Assembly (NCBI GenBank): GCA_949288065.1 | Contig: CASEIL010000001.1 | Coordinates: forward strand, 1 to 64,000 | Origin: an uncultured Phascolarctobacterium sp. | Lineage (GTDB): Bacteria; Bacillota; Negativicutes; Acidaminococcales; Acidaminococcaceae | Direction of reading: 5' to 3' | DNA: 64,000 nucleotides | Shown here: positions 26,741 to 35,470 of the stretch, in pieces | How the letters are laid out: every line of letters starts with the position of its first letter | Position numbering within the stretch: the first letter of the stretch is position 1 | The notes under the pieces: generated by a model | Seen by the model: only the letters and a program-made list of their open reading frames with translations | Databases searched by the model: none | Told to the model about the DNA's origin: nothing | Program-made: the position numbers and the translations under genes

Positions 26741-28057
26741 ATGAATTTAACCATAGTAGGTACAGGTTATGTTGGTTTGGTAACGGCTGTTTGTTTTGCT
26801 GAAAAAGGGCATAACGTAACTTGTGTTGATGTAGATGAAGAAAAAATTGAAAAATTAAAACATGGTGTGCCAACAATTTTTGAAGAAGGCTTGCCGGAGT
26901 TGATGAAGAAAAATTTCGGAAGGATAAATTATACGTCTGACGGCAAAAAGGCTTATACTGCAAGTAATTGTGTTTTTATTTGCGTTGGTACGCCTGAAAA
27001 ACAGGATGGCAGTGCTAATTTAAAATTTGTGTGGAATGTTGTAAAAGATTTAGCAGCAACAATTAAGAACAATTGTGTTGTAGTGGTTAAATCAACAGTT
27101 CCGGTTGGTACAAATGCAAAAATTAGCAAATATTTAGCTGAACATAAACAAATAGGTGCAGAATTTTACGTAGTTTCTAACCCGGAATTTTTATCTCAGG
27201 GTAGTGCTGTGCATGATACATTACATGCTTCACGTATAGTTATCGGTGCAGATGATGATTATGCTAAAAGGCAAATGGAAGCAGTGTATCAAAACTTTGA
27301 TGTTCCTAAAGTATTCGTGAATCCACAAAGTGCCGAGATGATAAAATATGCCTCCAATGATTTTTTGGCACTTAAGATTTCTTATATTAATGAAATTGCC
27401 AACTTATGTGAGCTTGTAGGCGCTGATATTAGTGATGTAGCAAAAGGAATGGGGTTTGATAAGCGTATTGGCGAAAAGTTTTTACAGGCGGGGGTAGGAT
27501 ACGGAGGGAGTTGTTTTCCGAAAGATACTAAAGCACTGCATTGGATGAGCGCATTTTATGATAAAGAATTAAAAACTATAAAAGCAGCAATAGAAGTTAA
27601 TGAACAACAGAAACTTTTATTAATAAAAAAAGCAAGAAAGTATTATGATAGCTTTGAAAACTTAAAAATAGCAGTTTTGGGTGTAACTTTTAAGCCGGGT
27701 ACTGATGATTTACGTGATGCTCCTTCTTTAGTAAGTATACCCATATTTTTAGATGATGGTGCAGAGGTAAATGTTTATGACCCGATTGGAGAAAATAATT
27801 TAAAGAAGATTTTAAAAAATAAAATTACTTATTGTAAAACGCCGCAAAAAGCACTTACAAATGCAGATTTATGCTTTATTTTTACAGAATGGGCGGAGAT
27901 AAAAAATTTAAAATATGCTGATTTTGCCTTAATGAAGCAAGTTATAATTTTTGACGGCAGAAACTGTTATGATTTGCATGATGTGAAAAAATATCCTGTT
28001 ATTTATGAATCTATTGGCAGAAAAACAATTAATAATTTAAGTGATGAAAATGTTTAA
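26741..28057 (+). CDS. ugd: UDP-glucose 6-dehydrogenase
   Basis: 438 residues. NAD-dependent oxidation of UDP-glucose (or a related UDP-hexose) to the uronic acid. The N-terminal IVGTGYVGLVTAVCFAEKGH is the Rossmann motif, STVPVGTN and SNPEFLSQGSAVHD follow, and GVGYGGSCFPKDTKAL carries the catalytic cysteine at about residue 260. FKPGTDDLRDAPS opens the C-terminal domain. It would provide the carboxylate-bearing sugar to which amino acids could be amide-linked. UDP-ManNAc dehydrogenase is a less likely alternative. Confidence 0.93.
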   Translation: MNLTIVGTGYVGLVTAVCFAEKGHNVTCVDVDEEKIEKLKHGVPTIFEEGLPELMKKNFGRINYTSDGKKAYTASNCVFICVGTPEKQDGSANLKFVWNVVKDLAATIKNNCVVVVKSTVPVGTNAKISKYLAEHKQIGAEFYVVSNPEFLSQGSAVHDTLHASRIVIGADDDYAKRQMEAVYQNFDVPKVFVNPQSAEMIKYASNDFLALKISYINEIANLCELVGADISDVAKGMGFDKRIGEKFLQAGVGYGGSCFPKDTKALHWMSAFYDKELKTIKAAIEVNEQQKLLLIKKARKYYDSFENLKIAVLGVTFKPGTDDLRDAPSLVSIPIFLDDGAEVNVYDPIGENNLKKILKNKITYCKTPQKALTNADLCFIFTEWAEIKNLKYADFALMKQVIIFDGRNCYDLHDVKKYPVIYESIGRKTINNLSDENV

Positions 28058-28817
28058 AAGGTATTTAAAATATAAGTTTCTTTTTGAAGAACTTGTAAAA
28101 AGGGATTATAAAAAACGCTATAAACGTACTATTCTTGGTATGGTATGGAGTATACTTTCTCCACTATTAATGCTTACTGTTATTGCAGTTATTTTTGGTA
28201 ACTTTTTTGGGCGCAGTATTGAGCATTATATTATTTATTTGTTCAGCGGGCAGGTAATTTACAGTTATTTTTTAGAAGCTACTAATGAAGGTATGCTGGC
28301 TTTAGTAAGCAATTCCTCAATTTTTAGTAAAATAAATGTGCCTAAATATTTATTCCTGTTTTCTAAAAATGTGTCGGCTTTAATTAATTTTGGTATAATT
28401 TTAGCTATTTATTTTTGTTTTGTAGCTTTTGAAGGAATAAGTTTTACATGGCAATTTTTGCTTTTGGTATATCCGGTAATCTGTCTTATTTTAATCAATG
28501 TCGGCATAGGGTTAATACTTTCGGCATTATTTATATTTTTTAAAGATATACAGTATTTGTACCGCTTGTTTACGCAAATTGTAGCTTATGGTTCGGCTAT
28601 CTTTTACAGTATTGATATTCTGCCACAACATTTACAGGCTTTGTTTTACTGCAACCCGATATTTGTATGTATAACGTACTTTAGAAGTATTGTATTACAT
28701 AATGCTGTCCCTGATTTACGTTTGCATCTGCTTTTGGCAGGCTATGCTTTGGTATTGTTTGGAATAGGCTGCTGGGTGTATAAAAAATATAACTATAAGT
28801 TTTTGTATTATGTGTAA
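28044..28817 (+). CDS. ABC-2 type polysaccharide export permease (Wzm/TagG-like)
   Basis: 257 residues with an N-terminal amphipathic stretch (ELVKRDYKKRYKRTILGMVWSILSP, shown in part) followed by six predicted transmembrane helices. This is the Wzm/TagG/KpsM layout; with the next gene it exports a lipid-linked polymer across the cytoplasmic membrane. It overlaps ugd by 14 bases. ATG at 28044 is taken, with GTG 28041 and ATG 28050 also possible. Confidence 0.93.
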   Translation: MKMFKRYLKYKFLFEELVKRDYKKRYKRTILGMVWSILSPLLMLTVIAVIFGNFFGRSIEHYIIYLFSGQVIYSYFLEATNEGMLALVSNSSIFSKINVPKYLFLFSKNVSALINFGIILAIYFCFVAFEGISFTWQFLLLVYPVICLILINVGIGLILSALFIFFKDIQYLYRLFTQIVAYGSAIFYSIDILPQHLQALFYCNPIFVCITYFRSIVLHNAVPDLRLHLLLAGYALVLFGIGCWVYKKYNYKFLYYV

Positions 28818-28826
28818 GGTAAGTTG

Positions 28827-29579
28827 ATGAAAGAAATATTAAAAGTAAATAATGTATCAATAAAATATATTACCGGCGACTTTAAAAGCATTGGTTTAAA
28901 AGAATATGTAATGCGACGGTTAAAGGGTAATTATACCGTTAAAGAATTCTGGGCAAACCGTAATATAACCTTTAGTTTAGAAGAAGGTGATATGCTGGGG
29001 ATAATCGGCACAAACGGCGCCGGTAAATCAACATTGCTTAAAGCTGTATCCGGTATAATGCGTCCATCTGAAGGAACGATAGTACGGCATGGAACAATAG
29101 CTGCATTATTGGAACTGGGCAGTGGGTTTGACGGTGACTTAACGGTAAAGGAAAATGCTTATTTACGTGGAGCGATGCTTGGTTATACACGTAAGTTTAT
29201 GGACGAAACCTACGAGCAGATTATAGATTTTGCAGAATTAAAAGAATTTGAGGACAGGCCTTTTAAACAGCTTTCCAGTGGGATGAAATCACGCCTGGCG
29301 TTTTCAATAGCGTCAATGGTACGCCCTGACATTTTAATACTTGATGAAGTATTGTCTGTTGGTGATGGTGCTTTCCGCAAAAAAAGCGAGGCTAAAATGA
29401 AAGAGATAATTAACGGTGGTGCAACGACTATACTGGTATCACATTCCTTAAATCAAGTGCGTAGTATGTGCAGCAAAATACTGTGGCTGCACAAGGGCAG
29501 GCAAATAACTTTCGGCAGTGATGTGCAAAAGATTTGTGACGATTACCAAAGCTTTTTGGATGGTAAGTTGAAAATATAA
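28827..29579 (+). CDS. Polysaccharide ABC exporter ATPase (Wzt/TagH-like)
   Basis: 250 residues. ABC ATPase with Walker A GTNGAGKST near residue 70, signature LSSGMKSRLAF, Walker B DILILDEVLSVGD and the H-loop VSHS. It is Wzt-like in the long N-terminal region before the first strand, but lacks the C-terminal carbohydrate-recognition domain found in O-antigen Wzt proteins, so it resembles TagH/KpsT-length exporters. Last gene of the locus. No Wzx flippase or Wzy polymerase is present, consistent with an ABC-dependent pathway. Confidence 0.94.
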   Translation: MKEILKVNNVSIKYITGDFKSIGLKEYVMRRLKGNYTVKEFWANRNITFSLEEGDMLGIIGTNGAGKSTLLKAVSGIMRPSEGTIVRHGTIAALLELGSGFDGDLTVKENAYLRGAMLGYTRKFMDETYEQIIDFAELKEFEDRPFKQLSSGMKSRLAFSIASMVRPDILILDEVLSVGDGAFRKKSEAKMKEIINGGATTILVSHSLNQVRSMCSKILWLHKGRQITFGSDVQKICDDYQSFLDGKLKI

Positions 29580-29612
29580 AAAACCACACCATTTTGATAA
29601 TGGTGTGGTTAA
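29577..29612 (-). terminator. Terminator between convergent genes
   Basis: AACCACACCATT (29582-29593) pairs perfectly with AATGGTGTGGTT (29599-29610) around five bases. The T-run is on the minus strand, so it chiefly serves the small minus-strand gene ending at 29626, but it also marks the end of the polysaccharide locus. Confidence 0.8.
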
Positions 29613-29625
29613 AAATAGCGTTTGT

Positions 29626-29847
29626 TTAAGTTGCTTGTTTGTAGGAAATAACTGTAATTTCCGTAGCGGAATTTTTTAACTGATTCACAATAGTTTCTAA
29701 TCTTTCGGCTACATCGGCAGAATAAGAAACTTCTCCGCATTGGCTGCAAACTTGCGAAGGAACATTTTTTACAATAACAATGCAGGAACCTAAATCTACC
29801 ATAAAGGTAGTTAATTTATTTTCTAAATTACCAAAGAATTCAGTCAT
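29626..29847 (-). CDS. YgiT/MqsA-type antitoxin-like protein, N-terminal zinc finger incomplete
   Basis: 73 residues. The stretch from about residue 14 on (VDLGSCIVIVKNVPSQVC, then CGE, then a short helical tail) matches MqsA/YgiT-type antitoxins, which normally begin with a CxxC pair that completes a zinc finger with the second CxxC. Here the first pair is missing: the N-terminus reads MTEFFGNLENK. No DUF4258 or MqsR toxin gene adjoins it. It is probably an orphan remnant of a toxin-antitoxin system; it may still fold if another start or a sequence change restores the N-terminus. Confidence 0.65.
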   Translation of the reverse strand: MTEFFGNLENKLTTFMVDLGSCIVIVKNVPSQVCSQCGEVSYSADVAERLETIVNQLKNSATEITVISYKQAT

Positions 29848-29933
29848 TTTGTAGTTCCATTAATATTAAAATATCAATTATATTCTAGCATAATATATTT
29901 TTAAACTCAAATTTTGAATTTTCCGAGGTTTAC

Positions 29934-31166
29934 ATGTACATCACACGCGAGATTGAAGAAACGGTAAAGAGAATATCGGGGCAGTTTAAGGTGCTGCTGC
30001 TTACGGGGGCACGGCAGGTGGGAAAGACTACGCTGCTTAAGCATTTGGCGCAGGGCAGCGGGCGTACTTACGTTACGCTGGATGATTTAGCAGTGCGAAG
30101 TTTAGCACTTAGCGACCCGGCGCTGTTTTTGCAGCGCTACACGCCGCCGCTTTTAATTGACGAAATACAATACGCGCCTGCGCTTTTAAGCTACATTAAA
30201 ATATATGCCGATACGAAAGCACAAAACGGCGATATATGGCTGACGGGTTCGCAGCGTTTGCCGTTAATGCAGGGCGTAACGGAAAGTTTGGCAGGCAGGG
30301 TAGGCATTATTGACCTGCAAGGCTTAACTGCCGGTGAAATTAACGGAGCGGAATATACAGAGCCATTTTTGCCCACGGCAGAGCAGCTTTTGCGTCGCCT
30401 TAAAAATGCCAATAAGCAAAGTTTAAAGGAGATATACAAGCTCATCTGGCAGGGTAGCATGCCTGCGCTTTACAACGGTGGCGAGCATGACTGGCAAAGC
30501 TATTACGCCAGCTATGTGCAAACCTTTTTGCAGCGCGATGTTATGAAGCTATTACCAGTGAATGATGAAATGGTCTTCTTCCGCTTTTTATGCGCAGCAG
30601 CTGGGCAGACAGGCAAAATGATAAACTACGCCGAGCTTGCCAAAGCGGCAGAAGTAAGCGCGCCGACAGCCAAGCAATGGATTAAAACGCTGGAAGCTGC
30701 GGGTATAATTTACCTGTTACAGCCATTTATGCCGCCGGGGGCAAAATACATAGTAAAAGCACCGAAGCTGTACTTTTTTGATACCGGACTTGCAGCCTAT
30801 TTAACACGCTGGAACAATGCTGAGGCTTTAGAGATGGGCGCGATGAGCGCAGAATTTTTTGAAACATGGATAGTGGCAGAAATCTACAAAAGCTATGCCA
30901 ACAAAGGCATCGTACCGCCGCTGTACTACCTGCGCAACTTTAATGGCAAAGAGCTGGAGCTAATCATCTACGAAAATGGCACTGCCTACCCGGTAGCAAT
31001 TAAAAAAAGCGCACATCCGCAAAAAGCGGTAAAAACCTTTGCGATACTGGAGCCGGTAAGTGCAGACGCCAACATAAAAATTGGCGAGGGCGGCATAATT
31101 TGCTTTGCCGATGATTTACTGCCTGCGGCGCAGGATTTGTGGTATATTCCGGCGTGGTTGGTGTGA
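29934..31166 (+). CDS. AAA family ATPase with DUF4143 domain
   Basis: 410 residues. N-terminal ATPase with Walker A LLTGARQVGKTTLL near residue 20 and Walker B PPLLIDEIQYAP near residue 70, a helical region, then a DUF4143 domain (LYFFDTGLAAYL, FETWIVAEIYK, YYLRNFNGKELELII). Such stand-alone ATPases are widespread in gut anaerobes and archaea; the C-terminal domain has a nuclease-like fold, but the role is unknown. Single gene flanked by repeats and convergent genes. Confidence 0.9.
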   Translation: MYITREIEETVKRISGQFKVLLLTGARQVGKTTLLKHLAQGSGRTYVTLDDLAVRSLALSDPALFLQRYTPPLLIDEIQYAPALLSYIKIYADTKAQNGDIWLTGSQRLPLMQGVTESLAGRVGIIDLQGLTAGEINGAEYTEPFLPTAEQLLRRLKNANKQSLKEIYKLIWQGSMPALYNGGEHDWQSYYASYVQTFLQRDVMKLLPVNDEMVFFRFLCAAAGQTGKMINYAELAKAAEVSAPTAKQWIKTLEAAGIIYLLQPFMPPGAKYIVKAPKLYFFDTGLAAYLTRWNNAEALEMGAMSAEFFETWIVAEIYKSYANKGIVPPLYYLRNFNGKELELIIYENGTAYPVAIKKSAHPQKAVKTFAILEPVSADANIKIGEGGIICFADDLLPAAQDLWYIPAWLV

Positions 31167-31185
31167 AAATTTATACCGTTACAAC

Positions 31186-31345
31186 AAAAAGAGCCTGCTG
31201 ACCGTCAACTCAAAAATTTAAGGCAATAATTTTAGCAAAATAACAGTCAAAACACTTATTCACTACGTTCAAAGCGTGTTTTTTGACTGTTATTTTTTAT
31301 GGAATATTGCAATTTTTGAATGTTTCCTGTCAGCAGGCCCTTTTT
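31186..31345. repeat. Large nested palindrome (160 bp) between convergent genes
   Basis: Outer arms 31186-31202 (AAAAAGAGCCTGCTGAC) and 31329-31345 (GTCAGCAGGCCCTTTTT) match in 16 of 17 positions. Middle arms TCAAAAATT (31210-31218) and AATTTTTGA (31311-31319), and inner arms about 31237-31255 and 31276-31296 (AACAGTCAAAACAC with its near complement), are nested inside. Each end has an A/T run placed to act as a terminator for the gene on that side. It may be a MITE-like element used as a bidirectional terminator. Confidence 0.65.
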
Positions 31346-31380
31346 AATTTTGGGTTGAGAATATTATTGAAGTTTTATTT

Positions 31381-31680
31381 TCATTCCTTCGGCAGCGTAT
31401 ACGCTTCAACGGCGGCGATAAAGGCTTCGTCATCCGCGTGAGCGGCGCGCAGGGCTTTAAGGGCGGCGAAGTTTTGCAGTTCTTTGCCCCACATAAAGGC
31501 GTCTCGGTTGTCGTAGCAGGCGGCAACAATGGGTGCAGCGGCGTCCACCGGCGTTTTGCCGTCAAGGTCGGTAAAAATAATGTAGCAGGTATCAAAATCA
31601 AGCCCGTAAACGCTGATGTGATCTTCTTCGGTCGGCGCGCTCCAGCAGCCGAGCGCTTCAAATTCTTTTTGCAGTGCCAT
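31381..31680 (-). CDS. Hypothetical protein, small acidic
   Basis: 99 residues, not recognised. Acidic, alanine-rich, with no signal peptide, membrane helix or cysteine motif; three cysteines are scattered. It has a good minus-strand Shine-Dalgarno (GAGG, seven bases before the ATG), and the base usage is like the core genome. The other minus-strand frame at 31344-31661 is a shadow. Confidence 0.65.
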   Translation of the reverse strand: MALQKEFEALGCWSAPTEEDHISVYGLDFDTCYIIFTDLDGKTPVDAAAPIVAACYDNRDAFMWGKELQNFAALKALRAAHADDEAFIAAVEAYTLPKE

Positions 31681-31822
31681 AATGTAACCTCGCTTAAACT
31701 TTATTTAATAATAGCATATAAAATTTTACGCGGTTTGTCCATAAAACTTGCGGCAAAATATGCAAAAATTTGCGCAAGTAGTGTATAATAGGTTAGTAAG
31801 GCCGCAAAGGAGTTGACGGAGT

Positions 31823-32020
31823 ATGAAAAAGTATCAGCCCGGCGAAAATATGCAGGTGCTTTTTGTGTGCCCAAAATGCGGCAGGCAGCTGGCGTGGGCT
31901 TTGCCCATGGCGGAGATGCAGTGCCCCAGGTGCGGCACCTGGGTAACAAGCAAAAACCGCAAAGGGCGCGGGCGCGATATTTTTTTGCCGGCAGACAGCG
32001 ACCAGACGGTTTTGTTTTAA
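31823..32020 (+). CDS. Small zinc-ribbon protein
   Basis: 65 residues with CPKC at about residues 16-19 and CPRC at about 34-37, a single zinc ribbon followed by a basic tail (SKNRKGRGR). Function unknown; such proteins often bind nucleic acid or act as small regulators. AAAGGAG precedes the ATG and a TATAAT lies at 31784-31789. Overlapping frames are shadows. Confidence 0.7.
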   Translation: MKKYQPGENMQVLFVCPKCGRQLAWALPMAEMQCPRCGTWVTSKNRKGRGRDIFLPADSDQTVLF

Positions 32021-32102
32021 GTGAGCCGCCATTTAGTGACGAGCGGTTCATTTTATGAATTTATTTATTAACAAAAACTACAATATGAAAGAGGTATGAA
32101 CT

Positions 32103-32747
32103 GTGAAGATTTTTATGGATACCGCTAATGTGGCGGAAATTGCAGAAATGGCGGCGCTGGGCGTTGTGTACGGCGTTACCACTAACCCGAGCCTGATTGC
32201 CAAAACCGGCAGGACGCAGGCTGAGGTTATCCCCGAAATTTGCGCTTTGGTGGAAGGCCCGGTAAGCGCCGAGGTTATCAGCACCGACTGCGAGGGCATG
32301 GTTGCCGAAGCACGCAAGCTGGTAAAAATTTCTGACAAAGTTGTTGTTAAAATTCCCTGCATTGCCGAAGGCTTAAAGGCTGTTAAAATTTTGGCGGCAG
32401 AAGGCATTAAAACCAACGTAACGCTGGTGTTCAGCCTGGGGCAGGCTCTTTTAGCGGCGCGCGCAGGCGCGACCTATGTAAGCCCGTTCATCGGCCGTTT
32501 GGACGACATTGGCGAAAACGGCGTGGCGCTGGTTGAAAACATGGTTAAAGTTTTCCGCCAGTACAATTTGAGTACGCAAATTATTGCTGCCAGCATCCGC
32601 AACATGGAGCACGTCGATAAGGTAATGCTCGCCGGTGCGGATATTGCTACCATCCCCACTAAGGTGCTGAAGGAAATGCTTTTGCACCCGCTCACCGATA
32701 AAGGTTTGGCGCAGTTCCTTGAGGACTACAAAAACAGTTTAAAATAA
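32103..32747 (+). CDS. tal: Transaldolase (TalC/fructose-6-phosphate aldolase family)
   Basis: 214 residues, the short class I aldolase of the TalC/MipB type. The catalytic Schiff-base lysine is in VVVKIPC near residue 83; TNPSLI, NVTLVFS and [13 protein letters not shown] are conserved. The [10 protein letters not shown] form is more typical of true TalC transaldolases than of fructose-6-phosphate aldolase. It joins sedoheptulose-7-phosphate and glyceraldehyde-3-phosphate in the non-oxidative pentose phosphate route. Start GTG 32103, behind AAAGAGG. Monocistronic. Confidence 0.93.
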   Translation: MKIFMDTANVAEIAEMAALGVVYGVTTNPSLIAKTGRTQAEVIPEICALVEGPVSAEVISTDCEGMVAEARKLVKISDKVVVKIPCIAEGLKAVKILAAEGIKTNVTLVFSLGQALLAARAGATYVSPFIGRLDDIGENGVALVENMVKVFRQYNLSTQIIAASIRNMEHVDKVMLAGADIATIPTKVLKEMLLHPLTDKGLAQFLEDYKNSLK

Positions 32748-32843
32748 CAGTAAGCGGCGGCGCAAAGCTGCCGCTAAATTTTTATCTGCGTAAGCAGGAT
32801 TTTTTGCGAACGCGTAGAATATAAAATTTTGGAAAAAATCAAC

Positions 32844-33094
32844 AGGTGATGCGGTTAACCCCGCGAGCTTAATAGGGAAGCCGGTGCGAATCCGGCGCAG
32901 TCCCGCTACTGTAATGGCGAGCCGTCTGCAAGATGTCACTGAAGCAATGCTTTGGGAAGGCGCAGTACGGCGATGAACCTGAGCCAGGAGACCTGCCTGT
33001 TACGAATATCACGGCCTACGGGGGATAGGCAGGTATTTGCATATTTGTAGAAGTGTATCCTCTTTGCAAAAAGGGGATTTTTTGTTTTTAGAAA
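32844..33094 (+). ncRNA. Cobalamin riboswitch with terminator
   Basis: A cobalamin riboswitch is plain: the GGTGA start, AATAGGGAAGCCGGTGCGAA, CAGTCCCGCTACTGTAA, and the B12-box GAGCCAGGAGACCTGCC near 32980-32996. The expression platform includes ACCTGCCT (32991-32998) complementary to AGGCAGGT (33027-33034) and then a terminator: ATCCTCTTT (33057-33065) with AAAGGGGAT (33070-33078) followed by a T-run to 33089. When cobalamin binds, transcription of the cob genes downstream should stop here. The control is transcriptional because the terminator precedes the cobU Shine-Dalgarno. Confidence 0.95.
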
Positions 33095-33105
33095 GGAGTT
33101 TTGTT

Positions 33106-33684
33106 ATGCCGGGTAAACTTGTTTTGGTAACGGGCGGGGCACGCAGCGGCAAAAGTGAATTTGCCGAACGCTATGTGCTGCACTATGGCAAAAAATGCGC
33201 CTACATTGCCACTGCCGAAATTTTGGACGCCGAAATGGCTGAACGTGTACGGCTGCACCAGGCGCGCCGCCCCCAGACGCGCTGGATAAATTTTGAAGCG
33301 CCTTACGATGCGCACGAGGTTATGGCAAAGGCCGCCTGTGAGGCGGACGCAGTTTTGTTCGACTGCCTGACGCTTTACATGAGTAATTTATTGTACGGCA
33401 AAAACGCGCCGCAGGGCACAACGGAAGAAAAAGCGCAGGTTGTGAAGGCGGAGATTGCCAAATTGCTTGCCGCTGCACGCCGGAGCGGCAAAACCGTGGT
33501 GTTTGTAACCAACGAGGTTGGCGCGGGCATTGTGCCCGAAAACGCCATGGCGCGCGAATACCGCGATATTGCCGGCTGGGTGAACCAGCAGGTGGCAGAG
33601 GAGGCAGACAGCGTGTTTTACTGCGTGGCAGGGCAGGCTGTGGATATGAAAAAGCTGGCGTTTAAGTTTGAGGAGGAAAATTGA
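33106..33684 (+). CDS. cobU: Adenosylcobinamide kinase / phosphate guanylyltransferase CobU
   Basis: 192 residues. Bifunctional enzyme that phosphorylates adenosylcobinamide and activates it to adenosylcobinamide-GDP. P-loop TGGARSGKSEFAE at the N-terminus, YIATAEILD, the RLHQARRP histidine that accepts GMP, DCLTLYMSNL and VTNEVGAGIVP are conserved. Start ATG 33106 behind GAAAGGAG; an upstream frame from 33037 runs through the riboswitch terminator and is not used. Confidence 0.95.
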   Translation: MPGKLVLVTGGARSGKSEFAERYVLHYGKKCAYIATAEILDAEMAERVRLHQARRPQTRWINFEAPYDAHEVMAKAACEADAVLFDCLTLYMSNLLYGKNAPQGTTEEKAQVVKAEIAKLLAAARRSGKTVVFVTNEVGAGIVPENAMAREYRDIAGWVNQQVAEEADSVFYCVAGQAVDMKKLAFKFEEEN

Positions 33685-34712
33685 TGCAGAAAATTAATGT
33701 GCCGCCGCTGAACAGCGAGGCGGCAGCAGAAGTACATAAAAAATGGCTGGCGCTGGACGAGGCGCCATACCAGCTGGGCAATGTGGAGCGCATGGTGGAA
33801 AAATACGCCGCTATTTGCGGCACTGCGCATTTTGAAGGCAAACTGAAGCCCGCGATGCTTTTAATGTGCGGCGACCACGGCATTGCCAAATACGGCGTAA
33901 GCGCCTATCCGCAGGAAGTAACCATGCAGATGATTAACGGCTATATGCGCGGCACGGCTGGCGCTAACGTAATGGCGCGCCATGCCGGTGCGGAGGTTTT
34001 TGTGGTGGACATGGGCACCACCTTTGATTTAAGCTATCTTTCCAGGGTGCGCAACGAAAAGGTTGCCTGGGGCACGGAAGATTTTACCCAGGGCCCTGCC
34101 ATGACGCTGGAGCAGGCGGAAGAAGCCTTGCAGCGCGGCATGAAGGTTGCCGATGAGTGCATAGATAACGGCTACAACATGTTAGTAACGGCAGAAATGG
34201 GCATTGGCAATACTACCAGTACGGCGGCAATAGTATCGGCCTTTACCGGCCTTGCGCCGGAGCTGACGGTTGGGCGCGGCACCGGCATTAACGATGAACG
34301 CATGAAGGTAAAACGCCAGGTTGTTGCCGATGGTTTAGCGTTTAACAAGCCCAAACTGGGTGACGCGATGGACATTTTGTGCAAGGTTGGCGGCTACGAC
34401 CACGCAGGCCTTGCAGGCATGATTATTGCCGGTGCGCGCCGCCGCGTGCCCACGATGGTGGACGGCGTAAACGCAACGGCAGCGGCGCTCTTGGCTTACG
34501 GCATTGAGCCTGCCTGCGCGGATTATATGTTCTGCTCGCACTTATCGGCAGAAATTTCCCACGCTAAAATGCTGGAAATTTTAAAACTCAAGCCGATTGT
34601 CGATGCAGGCATGCGCCTCGGCGAAGGCACGGGCGCGTCGCTGGCCATTGTAATTTTGCAGGCAGCGCTCGATTTATACAACAGCTTAACCGCAGGTGAA
34701 ACCAATGCGTGA
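33684..34712 (+). CDS. cobT: Nicotinate-nucleotide--base phosphoribosyltransferase CobT
   Basis: 342 residues. Makes the alpha-ribotide of the lower base from nicotinate mononucleotide. CGDHGIAKYGVSAYP, EMGIGNTTSTAA (phosphate-binding loop, near residue 172) and RLGEGTGASLA with the catalytic glutamate near residue 315 are intact. Start ATG 33684 overlaps the cobU stop, behind AGGAGG. A second, degenerate CobT-like gene lies two genes downstream, so this may be one half of an ArsAB-type pair that accepts phenolic lower ligands. Confidence 0.94.
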   Translation: MQKINVPPLNSEAAAEVHKKWLALDEAPYQLGNVERMVEKYAAICGTAHFEGKLKPAMLLMCGDHGIAKYGVSAYPQEVTMQMINGYMRGTAGANVMARHAGAEVFVVDMGTTFDLSYLSRVRNEKVAWGTEDFTQGPAMTLEQAEEALQRGMKVADECIDNGYNMLVTAEMGIGNTTSTAAIVSAFTGLAPELTVGRGTGINDERMKVKRQVVADGLAFNKPKLGDAMDILCKVGGYDHAGLAGMIIAGARRRVPTMVDGVNATAAALLAYGIEPACADYMFCSHLSAEISHAKMLEILKLKPIVDAGMRLGEGTGASLAIVILQAALDLYNSLTAGETNA

Positions 34713-35457
34713 TTTTATTACCTGCCTGGAATTTTTAACACGCATCCGCTTCAGCCACCGCACGGACTGGCGCGACGAGGATTTTTCGCGCAGCGTGCCG
34801 TATTTTCCGCTGGTGGGGCTGGTTATCGGCGCGTTTCTGGGCGCTGTTAACTATGGTTTGGCATGGCTTTATGTGCCCGATTTTATGCGCGCGGCGCTCT
34901 TAATCCTTGCGGAGATTATTATTACCGGCGGGCTGATGTACGACGGCTTTATGGATACCTCGGACGGCGTTTTTTCGGCGCGCAGCCGCGAGCGTATGCT
35001 GGAAATTATGAAGGACAGCCACGTCGGCTCTAACGCTGTTTTGGCGGTGGTTACGCTAATCCTCTTAAAGGTGGCGGCGTATGTTTCCATTGCGCCGCAG
35101 CAGCTTACAATGGCGCTGGTTGGCATGAGCGTGGCGACGCGCACCTTTATGGTAATTTTTATCGTTAACTTTCCCTACGCGCGCAAAACGGGCATTGGGC
35201 ACATGTTTACCATGTACGCTAAACCGGTGTACACCGTCATCGCGCTGGCGCTGGGCATTGGCATAACGGCGCTGTGCGGCACTTATTACCTGGCGGTGAT
35301 GGCGGTAACCTTTGTGCTGGCGTTTGCGCTGGCTAAGTTTTTGCAAAGCCAGCTGGGCGGCCTTACCGGCGACACTTACGGCGCTTTAACGGAATGCGGC
35401 AACGTGCTGTATTTAATTACGGTTATAATTTTGGCGCGCGCGCTGATGAATATATAA
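34705..35457 (+). CDS. cobS: Adenosylcobinamide-GDP ribazoletransferase (cobalamin synthase) CobS
   Basis: 250 residues, membrane protein with about six helices. Joins adenosylcobinamide-GDP with alpha-ribazole phosphate. The acidic motif DGFMDTSDGVFSAR and KDSHVGSNAVLAV are typical. It overlaps cobT by eight bases; GTG 34696 is an alternative start. Confidence 0.94.
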   Translation: MRDFITCLEFLTRIRFSHRTDWRDEDFSRSVPYFPLVGLVIGAFLGAVNYGLAWLYVPDFMRAALLILAEIIITGGLMYDGFMDTSDGVFSARSRERMLEIMKDSHVGSNAVLAVVTLILLKVAAYVSIAPQQLTMALVGMSVATRTFMVIFIVNFPYARKTGIGHMFTMYAKPVYTVIALALGIGITALCGTYYLAVMAVTFVLAFALAKFLQSQLGGLTGDTYGALTECGNVLYLITVIILARALMNI

Positions 35458-35470
35458 AGGATGGTGCAAA

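Noticed and set aside
31813-32058. Alternative 81-residue plus-strand frame overlapping the small zinc-ribbon gene
   Set aside because: It has no motif, while the other frame carries paired CPKC/CPRC and a ribosome binding site.
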